From assembly GCA_947591245.1 (NCBI GenBank), contig CANQCY010000007.1, positions 1 through 64,000 of the forward strand: a DNA stretch of 64,000 bases, written 5' to 3'. Shown here in pieces: positions 17,178-25,490 of the stretch. This DNA comes from an uncultured Lachnospiraceae bacterium. Lineage in GTDB: Bacteria; Bacillota; Clostridia; Lachnospirales; Lachnospiraceae. Position numbers and translations under genes: made by a program. The notes under the pieces are model-generated. The model saw only the letters and a program-made list of their open reading frames with translations, was not told where the DNA came from and did no database searches. Positions within the stretch are counted from its first letter, which is position 1; each line of letters begins with the position of its first letter.

Positions 17178-18362
17178 TTACTCAGCCTGCGACGTCTCCA
17201 TATGGGCGGCGGCAGAGTCTGATTCGCTTCCGTCCGGTCTTACTTCATAAATATCAACATAAATTCTTCCGATGCGCCGTTTGCCGCTTTTTGTATCTAC
17301 AAAAGCATTCGGACGGACTGCTCCCGGTTCCGAAGCGCTTCCTGCAACGCCATTCACCGAAGAAACATTGGAATAATATTTTGCGCCCATCGCATTGCCG
17401 GAAGATACGGTTATCTTATACAGAGCCGGGTCTGGCGCCTGTACGGCAAAATAAAATCCAATGTCCTCAATGGCGGTCCCCGTCTCCCCCGGCCCTTTAA
17501 CCAGCGGAATCTGTTCGGTTCCGAGCACCTCATTGCCCGTTCTCACCCTGACCTCGTCTTCTACTACGCCGCTTCTGAGCGGATTATAAAACACAAAAAC
17601 ATTTTTCAGCTTGCTCTTTTCAATCTCAGACTGCTGTAAAGTGATTTCCGTATGGTATGTGCCTCCATATTCGTACAGATAATAAACGCGAACCAGATAC
17701 TCTTTTTTTTCAGCATTTTTATAACTGATATCAACACACATCGTCCGATCGAGTCCCGCTCGAATGCTGTCAAGCGTCACTGCTGAGCCTCCTCCCGAGG
17801 CAAGTATCGTCGTATAAAACTCGCTCAGCGCCATATCGATTTCATCATCCTCTACCGCAACCACATTCGACGGCGAATAAACCTCGCTCGGATTCGGAAT
17901 GGCGTAGGAATTGAAACTCTGGCCGACCGTATCTCCGGTACCGGAACCGACCGATTCGCCCTCGCTCTCATCCACCACCCGCGTCGAGCTGTTATAAACA
18001 CTGTATTTAATCTGAACCTTTGCCCGGTAAGCCACGCCGTTCAGCTTTAAATCCTTCTGCAAATACGTCGCCTCATCCGTCTCGGGAGCGGACGGCGTCC
18101 ACGGCGAGGCAGACGCCGTAGGAGACGGCGACGCCAGCAAGGAGCGGATCTGGTCATAGTTTGAATAGGATCCCAGCTCTTCAACGATATTTTCCGCCGC
18201 CATTGTAGCCGTCTGCTTATCACGGCCGTCTATTGCCCGCAGTGAAGAATTCGTAAAATAATTTAAGATCGGAAGCGTCATCAGCGCCAAAATCGCTACC
18301 GCCATAATTACTTCAATCAAGGAAAAACCGCCGTCATCCTTAAGACCTTCCTTAAACCGCAT
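17178..18362 (-). CDS. PilV-like minor prepilin with large ectodomain
   Basis: 394 residues from ATG 18362, preceded by AAAGGCGGTG; a TTG eight codons upstream is possible. KDDGG-FSLIEVIMAVAILAL is a class III signal with Glu5 and the IEV(M) pattern common in PilV. The ectodomain is about 370 residues, large for a PilV, with a Pro/Ser/Thr stretch (ASPSPTASASPWTPSAPE) and an acidic Ser/Gly-rich loop (DESEGESVGSGTGDT). Two cysteines are seen, one in MCVDISYK. It follows PilO-like and precedes the PilX-like gene. Confidence 0.82.
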   Translation of the reverse strand: MRFKEGLKDDGGFSLIEVIMAVAILALMTLPILNYFTNSSLRAIDGRDKQTATMAAENIVEELGSYSNYDQIRSLLASPSPTASASPWTPSAPETDEATYLQKDLKLNGVAYRAKVQIKYSVYNSSTRVVDESEGESVGSGTGDTVGQSFNSYAIPNPSEVYSPSNVVAVEDDEIDMALSEFYTTILASGGGSAVTLDSIRAGLDRTMCVDISYKNAEKKEYLVRVYYLYEYGGTYHTEITLQQSEIEKSKLKNVFVFYNPLRSGVVEDEVRVRTGNEVLGTEQIPLVKGPGETGTAIEDIGFYFAVQAPDPALYKITVSSGNAMGAKYYSNVSSVNGVAGSASEPGAVRPNAFVDTKSGKRRIGRIYVDIYEVRPDGSESDSAAAHMETSQAE

Positions 18363-18439
18363 GCCGCGCACCGCCTTTCTTCCCAATTTCTTTCTTCCGG
18401 TTCAAAAACCGCCTTCCCGCCTATCTGAAATCTTCCTTC

Positions 18440-19183
18440 TCACTGCCCTGAGGAAGAAAACTCTCCAAACACATTGTCAATTCCAAATTCAAACGAATCA
18501 ACGCCCGGATCCTTATACGGAACGCCATTACCGAGCATGCAGTAGAAATTAGCGGAAATGCTTCCCTGCAGCTTTCCCGTACTGCTGTCAAACTGCAGAT
18601 TTACAGAATCAACCGACATTTTCTCTTTATCGTAATCACGGATCCAGTCAAGCGCATCGTAAACCTGCTGCGTCGATCCCGACATATTGATCGTATACCG
18701 CGCCATAGAACCGACCATCTCTTCCATGTCAACGACGGAAATCTCGGACAGCTTTTCTTGCTCTTCTCCCTCCGCCTCCTTCTGCGCCGCGCTCTGGTCT
18801 CCCTCGGAGCTGAGCACTTCGCCCTTGTAATAAAAGGGAACCTCCGCCCCCGCCGTGACGCTCTCGATATCAATCCCCGTATCGATCATCATACGGTAAA
18901 TGAGATAGAGCGACTTCTGCTGCGTCAGCTTAACCGGGAACGACTTAATAAACCCGTCAATCTCGTCAGTATAAAGGGAGGTATAAATATCAAGGTCGTT
19001 TGCCTTCTTTTCCAGATCGGTCAAATACTCAATCCGCTCCTTTTCCTTTTTCGTCTTCTCGTCAAAATCCCTTGCGTTGTCCATATTCGTCTGAAAAATA
19101 AGGAAATAAGTGAGCACGATCAAAAGTACCGCCACCAGCAAGAGAATAACGCGTATTTGTGCTAATGTAAATCTACCCTTCAT
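18440..19183 (-). CDS. PilO-like pilus alignment protein
   Basis: 247 residues from ATG 19183 (GGAGGAG before it), overlapping the PilMN stop by 11 bases. A short cytoplasmic N-terminus and one membrane helix (about 12-32, VILLLVAVLLIVLTYFLIF) lead to a coiled-coil (about 35-65) and a ferredoxin-like alpha/beta domain, the layout of PilO. PilO and PilN form the inner-membrane alignment complex of type IV pili; here PilN is fused to PilM. An acidic insert (GDQSAAQKEAEGEEQEK) splits the folded domain. Assignment is from topology and position, since PilO proteins are poorly conserved. Confidence 0.75.
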   Translation of the reverse strand: MKGRFTLAQIRVILLLVAVLLIVLTYFLIFQTNMDNARDFDEKTKKEKERIEYLTDLEKKANDLDIYTSLYTDEIDGFIKSFPVKLTQQKSLYLIYRMMIDTGIDIESVTAGAEVPFYYKGEVLSSEGDQSAAQKEAEGEEQEKLSEISVVDMEEMVGSMARYTINMSGSTQQVYDALDWIRDYDKEKMSVDSVNLQFDSSTGKLQGSISANFYCMLGNGVPYKDPGVDSFEFGIDNVFGEFSSSGQ

Positions 19184-20954
19184 TTTTCTTCTCCTCCTTC
19201 TTCCCCGCCTCGGTCAGCATCGAACGGTACTCTCTCGTCACCGAATCCATCGTATCATAGTCGGAAACATATTCAAACGTAATCGTATATGAATACTGCC
19301 TCTTCTTTGTCACGGAATCCTCATTTTTTGTAATCGCGCTCGCCACCGTGACATTGCGGATATCCATACAGAGATTCATACGGATCACAACCGCCGCCAC
19401 CGAAGAAAGCTTGTCGCTCGTCGTACAGTTAATCGTACCGCCTTCCTCCGTCGTATTAATGGAATCGATGCGGAACGATTTCGGGCAGGATTCCTTCACA
19501 TGATCCAGCACATCATGAAGGCGGTTATTATTCGTATCTACCGTATAATCAAGATCCTGATATACGCATACCCGCTTCAGCGTTTTCAAAAGTTCATTGT
19601 ATCTGTCTTCAACCGGCTGCTTGGCTACCGCCTGCGCATGCGTTGAATTGTAAGCGCTCTCCGCGCTGTTGACGCGCACGATCGAGACAACGGCAAGTAT
19701 CGCGCAGAGAACAAAGGACGCCGCGCACACGATCGCAATGCTAAACACCGATTCCTTCGTCGCCGATTTGTTTTTAATCTCATCCGGCACAAAGTCCACC
19801 GGGCTGAATACGGCGCCAAAGCATCCCGCGTACTGGAGAATATTGGTATTCACCTCGATCTGCCTGTTGAACGTCACGCCGGACAGCTCGGTCGGCGTCC
19901 TTGCCGGAACGCCAAGCTCATTTTCCATCAGCTCGTGGATTCCCACCAGGCTCGCGCCATTTCCGGTCACGATAACAGACTGAACCGGATCCTCCCTGTT
20001 CCTTGCATTATAATATTCCATAACGCGCGAAATATTTCCAATCAAAGACGAGGCGCTCTGCGTAAGCTCAATTCGTTTTTGCATCGACAAATCGTCTTGG
20101 GGATTCGCCGCATTAAACGTATGCAGCAGAACCCTCTGGGAAGACAGCAGATTCGACGCCGCGTCGTATTCCGGCACCTGAAACGCCGGCTCCGCCATCG
20201 CCGCCTCGATAATGCCGGTCGCTCCATATGGGATAACCCTCTGCAGCAAAAGCTTTTCCTTACTCATAACATTGATCAGCGTATTGTCGCGGTTAATCTG
20301 AACGGCCATTTCCACCCCTTCAACGACCTGCCGCTTCATCAGCTGGAAAATACCGTTGCCGTCTACCTCGATCGACACCACGTTAAAGTCGCATCCCTCT
20401 GCAAGCGCATAATACGAACGCACGAGATCGATCGGAGCCGCATATACAAGAAGGTCGATTACTTTTTGTTCGCCGTCCTCATTTGACTTTTTAGGCAGCG
20501 AAAAACTGAACCCTTTTTTCTTCTCTTCTTCTTCGCCCGCCTCGTCGCCGTCCGCCGTTTTTTCGTGTTCCTGGGCGCTTCTTCCATCGCCCTGTTTTAC
20601 ATACGAAAAGATATACCTGTCTTTATCAATCGGGAACATATCTCCGACCTTCGCCATGACAAGCTCCTGAATCTTACTATCCTTCACAAACGGAATCGTC
20701 GTTTCACGGTTCGCAATCTTCGGAGACGAAAGCGAAAATATAACATCCTTCGTCGTAATTCCTTTTTCCAGACACGCCTGCCGGATTCTCCTGCTGACGT
20801 CCATGATATTTTTTACTTCGCCATCTACTACGGCGCCCTGCGGCGTCGGTACCCTGACGCATCCATACACCGTAGGATTTGTCTGGCTGTTGTCCATATG
20901 TACAATCCTTATCGTCTGTGAGCCAACACGGACGACAACTAATTTCTTCGCCAT
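19173..20954 (-). CDS. pilMN: PilM-PilN fusion protein
   Basis: 593 residues; AGGAGG precedes ATG 20954. Residues about 1-385 form an actin-like PilM domain: KLVVVRVGSQTIRIVHM at the N-terminus, IIEAAMAEP, and VIVTGNGASLVGIHELMENELGVP near 325. A charged insert (about 125-165, rich in Glu and Lys) interrupts it. A transmembrane helix (about 397-420) is followed by a coiled-coil and a PilN-like domain (430-580). In most bacteria PilM and PilN are separate proteins joined by the PilN tail; the fusion is known in Clostridioides difficile. It links the cytoplasmic side to the alignment complex. Full length, with no sign of breakage. Confidence 0.87.
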   Translation of the reverse strand: MAKKLVVVRVGSQTIRIVHMDNSQTNPTVYGCVRVPTPQGAVVDGEVKNIMDVSRRIRQACLEKGITTKDVIFSLSSPKIANRETTIPFVKDSKIQELVMAKVGDMFPIDKDRYIFSYVKQGDGRSAQEHEKTADGDEAGEEEEKKKGFSFSLPKKSNEDGEQKVIDLLVYAAPIDLVRSYYALAEGCDFNVVSIEVDGNGIFQLMKRQVVEGVEMAVQINRDNTLINVMSKEKLLLQRVIPYGATGIIEAAMAEPAFQVPEYDAASNLLSSQRVLLHTFNAANPQDDLSMQKRIELTQSASSLIGNISRVMEYYNARNREDPVQSVIVTGNGASLVGIHELMENELGVPARTPTELSGVTFNRQIEVNTNILQYAGCFGAVFSPVDFVPDEIKNKSATKESVFSIAIVCAASFVLCAILAVVSIVRVNSAESAYNSTHAQAVAKQPVEDRYNELLKTLKRVCVYQDLDYTVDTNNNRLHDVLDHVKESCPKSFRIDSINTTEEGGTINCTTSDKLSSVAAVVIRMNLCMDIRNVTVASAITKNEDSVTKKRQYSYTITFEYVSDYDTMDSVTREYRSMLTEAGKKEEKKNEG

Positions 20955-21080
20955 AATAACCTCCTTTGTTCGCCACTCCTCAATTTCCTTTTGTGGATTT
21001 CACTGCCTTTTTGCCATATGATAAAAAGCACTGAAATCAACAAAAAGCAGCGTCCGGCACGCCCAATGCCAAAAGCCAAG

Positions 21081-21836
21081 TCACATCATCCCGATATACC
21101 AGTCAAAAAAAGCATCCCCCCACAGCATCGCCACAAAAATCCCCACCGACAGATACGGCCCCATCGCAAACCTTGTCTTATTTTTCGTCACCGCAATAAC
21201 GATACACTGGATAATCGAACCAACCACGCAGCCGACCGTCAAAGCAAACAGAATGTTCATCCATCCAAGGCACAGGCCCGCCGCCGCCATCAGCTTAATA
21301 TCCCCGCCGCCGATCCCGCGCCCGCGCGTTAAAATAAAGCACAAGAGCAGAAAAAGGCTTGCTGAAAAGAAGCCGCTGATATAAAGTATAATATTGTGAA
21401 TATCCAAAGCCGCATGCAGTACCCCAACGCCCAAGATCGCCGCATTGATCTGAATCGGAATCTCCATCGTCCGATAATCGATCACGCTGAGCGCAAGCAG
21501 CGCAGATGCAAGAAAGCAATAAAGAACGCTTTCCCATCCGATTCCATTCACCGCAAAGACGACCACATACAGAACTCCGTTTGCAAATTCTACGGCGGGA
21601 TACTGCTTCGACAGCTTCGCGCCGCAATATCTGCACTTTCCTTTCAAAAAAAGAAAGCTGAACAACGGAAACAGATCATACCACGCCAGCCGGTGGTTAC
21701 AGGCCATGCAGTGAGAGCCCACTGTGACAACGCTCTCTTTTTTTGGTATTCGATAAATACATACGTTAAGGAAACTTCCAATAACGGCACCGTATAAAAA
21801 TACGAGTATCCAAATCAAAACCATTTCAAGCGTCAT
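21081..21836 (-). CDS. pilD: Prepilin leader peptidase (type IV, A24 family)
   Basis: 251 residues with about seven membrane segments; GGAGAG is six bases before ATG 21836. It cleaves class III signals before Phe and N-methylates the new end. Visible are the N-terminal methylase-associated domain with four zinc cysteines (HCMACNHRL and KCRYCGAKL) and the two catalytic aspartates in LSVIDYRTMEIP and GIGGGDIKLM. Its substrates are the five prepilins encoded around it. A 126-base gap separates it from pilMN. Confidence 0.95.
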   Translation of the reverse strand: MTLEMVLIWILVFLYGAVIGSFLNVCIYRIPKKESVVTVGSHCMACNHRLAWYDLFPLFSFLFLKGKCRYCGAKLSKQYPAVEFANGVLYVVVFAVNGIGWESVLYCFLASALLALSVIDYRTMEIPIQINAAILGVGVLHAALDIHNIILYISGFFSASLFLLLCFILTRGRGIGGGDIKLMAAAGLCLGWMNILFALTVGCVVGSIIQCIVIAVTKNKTRFAMGPYLSVGIFVAMLWGDAFFDWYIGMM

Positions 21837-21910
21837 AGTGGGCTCTCCTTATGTACCTGTTTCTCATCAAGCGCCTTTTACAGGCTCACAGCCATTTTGG
21901 ACGTCCGTGA

Positions 21911-22384
21911 TTACTTCTCAACTATCAGTTTACGCGGATTACCGTCGTCGCCCTTCTGATATGTACACTCTACACTACCGTCACCAGCAGCCACGCTGAG
22001 CGTCTGATTCTTAGTATCATACTTGCACATAATGGCCTGACCTTTGCCAGCCGCGCTCTCCAGCTTGATTTTCGTGCAGTCCCCAAGGCTCTCAGCCACG
22101 CCTTTCATTACGACATCACTAGAGTCGCTAGCACAACTGCAAACATCAAAGCTGCCGTCCGCTGATGCGGAAGCGCCTGCGTTTGCAACTGCCGTTGCCA
22201 GCGCGCTTGCAACATTGTCCAGCGTCGTCAGATCCTTAGACTCCCTTGACCTCTCAAGATTCGGGATAACTGCGAGTGCAACAACGCCTACCAAGATTGC
22301 CATGATTGCGATTACGATGATCAACTCTACGAGAGAGAAACCTTCATTGGAACCGCTTAAGTACTTCTGCATTTTCTTTTTCAT
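21911..22384 (-). CDS. pilA: Major-type type IV pilin precursor (downstream copy)
   Basis: 157 residues; AAGGAG precedes ATG 22384. The leader SGSNEG is followed by FSLVELIIVIAIMAILVGVV with Glu5. The mature part is about 140 residues with cysteines in DVCSC, GDCTK, IMCKYD and ECTYQ, allowing disulfides. The gene has its own strong promoter (22448-22476), which fits the abundant structural subunit. It shares the leader, helix and the GDC / IMCxYD / CTY cysteine positions with the upstream pilin, so the two are paralogues. The downstream pilD-to-DUF5057 genes may be read from the same promoter. Confidence 0.9.
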   Translation of the reverse strand: MKKKMQKYLSGSNEGFSLVELIIVIAIMAILVGVVALAVIPNLERSRESKDLTTLDNVASALATAVANAGASASADGSFDVCSCASDSSDVVMKGVAESLGDCTKIKLESAAGKGQAIMCKYDTKNQTLSVAAGDGSVECTYQKGDDGNPRKLIVEK

Positions 22385-22447
22385 CGTTTCATTCTCCTTT
22401 TCTTTTTTTCACAAAAATTATGAGTTTTTGTGGTTTGCTTTTAGACA

Positions 22448-22476
22448 ATTTTACCATATCGCCAGCATAACGTCAA
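22448..22476 (-). promoter_or_regulatory. Promoter of the second pilin and pilus operon
   Basis: Minus strand TTGACG (22476-22471), 17 bases, TGG-TAAAAT (22453-22448). The predicted start near 22441 gives a 57-base leader before the pilin ATG. Confidence 0.75.
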
Positions 22477-22564
22477 TACTTTTTTCTTTCTTAAACTTTA
22501 TTTAATATTTTTTTAATATTCTTTTGCAATTTTTTTATTTTTTTCGGCTGCGCAAAATAAGATT

Positions 22565-22580
22565 GCGCCGCCAGCGGCGC
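22565..22580 (-). terminator. Hairpin between the two pilin genes
   Basis: GCGCCGC and GCGGCGC form a 7-bp GC-only stem around two bases, with T-rich sequence on both sides (AATCTTATTTT in the minus direction). It probably ends transcription of the upstream pilin before the next promoter. The region 22385-22660 otherwise holds AT-rich leader sequence and no gene. Confidence 0.5.
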
Positions 22581-22660
22581 CACTTTTTATTTTTCTCCGC
22601 TGCACACAAAGAGGCGGCGCAGCCCCTCAAAAAACTGTACCGCCTTTTGCCGGCTCTTTT

Positions 22661-23167
22661 TTAACCCGACGCGTTATTGGCGCCGGTAGCAAGCACCTTC
22701 AATTCCGCCGCCTCCCCTTTGCTGTCTTTCAGATATGTGCACCGCGGTACGACGCCTCCCTTGTCGGCATATACCTTTACGTTATTTGTAAAAATGTCAT
22801 ACTGGCACATGATCTTGCACGACTTCCCGGCGGAAGAAGCAAGCCGGACGCCCGAGCAGTCGCCAATCTGTTCATAGACGCCCTTGATCACGGGATCTGT
22901 CTTATCCGCCGTCACTTCCGCCGCCTCGAATGAGCCTGAACCGCCGCCCATCTGGGCTCCGGCGTTTGCCACCGACAGCGCCAGACCCCGGCAGATATTA
23001 TCCAGCTCCTTCAGGTCTCTTACTTCCCTCGTTTTTTCCAGATACGGCACTACTGCAACCGCAACGATTCCTGTCAGAATCGCCATAATCGCAATCACGA
23101 TAATGATCTCGACCAGAGAAAAACCTTGATTGGAGCCGCTTATCCTCTTTTCTTTTCCTTTTTTCAT
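22661..23167 (-). CDS. Type IV pilin precursor (upstream copy)
   Basis: About 168 residues from ATG 23167; a TTG six codons upstream (23185) is an alternative. The leader SGSNQG precedes FSLVEIIIVIAIMAILTGIV with Glu5. The mature pilin has cysteines in DNICRGL, GDCSG, KSCKIMCQYD and RCTYL, three of which align with the second pilin. A Gly/Ser loop (AQMGGGSGSFEA) occupies the variable region. It starts 59 bases after the GH43 stop and is followed by a GC-rich hairpin, so it may be expressed apart from the main pilus operon. Confidence 0.88.
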   Translation of the reverse strand: MKKGKEKRISGSNQGFSLVEIIIVIAIMAILTGIVAVAVVPYLEKTREVRDLKELDNICRGLALSVANAGAQMGGGSGSFEAAEVTADKTDPVIKGVYEQIGDCSGVRLASSAGKSCKIMCQYDIFTNNVKVYADKGGVVPRCTYLKDSKGEAAELKVLATGANNASG

Positions 23168-23226
23168 ATTTTTACCATTCCCCAAACATTATCTACCGGC
23201 CAACCGGTTCCCAAATCCGCCCGCCG

Positions 23227-25347
23227 TCAGTCATATACGCGGTAATAATCAAAATCCACATAGCCGCCGGCTTCTTCGGTCGCATAGTTAAACAGCCATG
23301 TCCTCGTTCCCATAAACGTCGTATTCGTATCAAATTTAAGGGACTGCTGCTTTCCGAGCTTTTCCCAGTCTTCCCCATCGAGGCTATAATAAAAATCCGC
23401 CACATCGTTGTTGCTGTTTGCGCTGAAATTGTATGCAATCTTCAAATAAACATCGGTTGCCCCGTTCAGCGCTTCCTTTGCATTCTCCGTCATCGGCCTC
23501 TCCGCAGTCTCCGCCTCGCTTTTGTTTGGAAACTGCAAAACAGACTGTACGATATATTTATCGCCGTTTTCGTCGCATTTCACGGCGATCATCCCCGCAT
23601 GATTTGCAACAGAAGCCAATCCCGCATAATCGCCCGGCTTCATATTGGCGACAGACATCTTTACCTCAGAATTGCACGTCGGCCCGTATGTGCGCTGGGT
23701 CAATGAATTGTGGGCAAAATACAAATCCTCTACCGTGCGGTCTGTCGTCAAACGGAGGAATCCCGGATTTGCGGTTACGGACCAGAATTCATTTTTCGGA
23801 TTGTGGTTCCACTGCCAGACAAGCTTCAGCTTATCCTCGCTGTAGTCGAACTCATCGCTGTCCACAAAATAATTTTCCGCACCGCTGTCGTTTAATCTAA
23901 TCTGAACCGAATCCTTCGCCGTGCTCGGCATAAAGTTTCCGTCCTCATCATAGGAACCCATCATCGGCCAGTCTGTGTAGTCGTTCTCGCCGTCGCTGTA
24001 ATCCCATTTTACGGATACCACTGACGGAATGCGCCCCGCTCCCTGATGATCCTGGAATGCGAACCCGTACCAATCGCCGTACTGGGTCTGCACAACTCCT
24101 CCCTGCGCGAGTCCGGCGCCGCATTCGCCGGCTCCTCCCTGATATACGATCTGTTCTTCCCATGTCCCGCCGTGAAGCTCCTTTGAGCGGTAGCACAGCT
24201 GCGTACGCATCCACGCCCCCTGCGGACTTGCAATCACGAACAGATAGTAATATTCGCCGATTTTGTAAGCATGGGGTCCCTCCCAGAGAGACCAGTTATC
24301 CCTTGTCGGAATCGTAATATTTTCCCGGCCCGCCTCACGGATGCTTCCCTCCTCATCATCAAGCTCCAGCTCAACCAATGAGGTTCCTGAAAAGACATAC
24401 ATTTTTCCGTCATCAAACAGGAGCGCCGGATCATGGTAGCTGGAATCGCAGTGGTGTTTGATCCACGGCCCGTTTTCAATGTCCTCCGTCGTATACACAT
24501 AAAATCCCTGCCCGTTTGTGTTAAACGCCACATAGTACAATCCGTCCTCATATTTCAGAGAAGCCGCCCATGAACCGTTTGTATACATCTGCTTTTTGTT
24601 TTCCAGATTCGCCCGGTCGTCGTCCGCATGCGTATCGTAGACATAATTGACTATCTCCCAGTGCGCGAGATCCGTCGATTTCATAACCGGCACGCCCGGA
24701 CAAAGGTTCATCGTCGTACTCGTCATATAATAATTTTCCCCGACGCGGATAATATCAAGATCCGGAACATCGGCAAATATCGACGGATAATCTACTGTTA
24801 CAAGGTTATTCAGATCCAACGGCGCCATTGTCTTCTGCGGAGGCTCCGTCGCCGGAATAGATGGCGCGTCTGTCTCTCCCGGCATGCCGGGCGCCGATGG
24901 TTCCGCCGGAGGCATGGTAGCCGCCGGAACCGTCGGCGCCGGAGCCATTGCCTGTACCGGAGGCTCCGTCGCACTGCCAGCCGGAGTCTGCTTATTGTTT
25001 CCGCTTGACGCCGCCGACACCTTTACGTTCACGGTTCCGAGTTTCTTTTTCCCGGCTTTTCCTTTCTGATAGTAAACCGTTATTTTTGTATCTCCCTTCT
25101 TCTTTCCCGTTACCTTTCCCTTTTTGCTGACAACCGCAATTTTCTTGTTTTTCGATACGAAGGACAGCTTAAACGCCCCCTTCTTTTTGACGGCGATCGT
25201 CTTGCTTTGCTTCACTTTCAAGACAATCTTCTTTGTCGCCAGCTTCGGCTTGGCGGCGGCATCCGCCGTTCCCGCCGGCGCAGACGCAGCCAGCGCCAGC
25301 GCAGCCGCCATACACGCCGCAATCACTCTACTGTTCATCCTTTTCAT
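23227..25347 (-). CDS. Secreted GH43 family glycosidase with N-terminal Ig-like wall module
   Basis: 706 residues; AGGAGG precedes ATG 25347. Signal peptide (1-30), then a lysine-rich BIG2-like module (32-110), a Pro/Thr/Glu linker (112-175) and a five-bladed GH43 domain (about 180-485). Candidate catalytic residues are Asp in IFADVPDLD (base), Asp in SSYHDPALL (pKa modulator) and Glu in LWEGPHAY (acid). The C-terminal 190 residues match the concanavalin-like domain of GH43 beta-xylosidases (EFWSVTANPGFLRLTT, WLFNYATEEAGGYVDFDYYRV). Likely substrates are xylo- or arabino-oligosaccharides; exact specificity cannot be read. It has a perfect TATAAT promoter upstream. Confidence 0.9.
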   Translation of the reverse strand: MKRMNSRVIAACMAAALALAASAPAGTADAAAKPKLATKKIVLKVKQSKTIAVKKKGAFKLSFVSKNKKIAVVSKKGKVTGKKKGDTKITVYYQKGKAGKKKLGTVNVKVSAASSGNNKQTPAGSATEPPVQAMAPAPTVPAATMPPAEPSAPGMPGETDAPSIPATEPPQKTMAPLDLNNLVTVDYPSIFADVPDLDIIRVGENYYMTSTTMNLCPGVPVMKSTDLAHWEIVNYVYDTHADDDRANLENKKQMYTNGSWAASLKYEDGLYYVAFNTNGQGFYVYTTEDIENGPWIKHHCDSSYHDPALLFDDGKMYVFSGTSLVELELDDEEGSIREAGRENITIPTRDNWSLWEGPHAYKIGEYYYLFVIASPQGAWMRTQLCYRSKELHGGTWEEQIVYQGGAGECGAGLAQGGVVQTQYGDWYGFAFQDHQGAGRIPSVVSVKWDYSDGENDYTDWPMMGSYDEDGNFMPSTAKDSVQIRLNDSGAENYFVDSDEFDYSEDKLKLVWQWNHNPKNEFWSVTANPGFLRLTTDRTVEDLYFAHNSLTQRTYGPTCNSEVKMSVANMKPGDYAGLASVANHAGMIAVKCDENGDKYIVQSVLQFPNKSEAETAERPMTENAKEALNGATDVYLKIAYNFSANSNNDVADFYYSLDGEDWEKLGKQQSLKFDTNTTFMGTRTWLFNYATEEAGGYVDFDYYRVYD

Positions 25348-25404
25348 GAAATTACCTCCTGAATATGTACTAAAAAAATAACAGCGTACAAAGTATTTAG
25401 AAAC

Positions 25405-25433
25405 ATTATACTAAACCTGACGGCGAAAATCAA
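25405..25433 (-). promoter_or_regulatory. Promoter of the GH43 gene
   Basis: Minus strand TTGATT (25433-25428), 17 bases, TATAAT (25410-25405), about 60 bases before the ATG. Confidence 0.78.
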
Positions 25434-25490
25434 GGTATATAAAATTTTTCCATACAGAAAAACCAAAACCGGGGCGAAGGGCGCCGTCCG

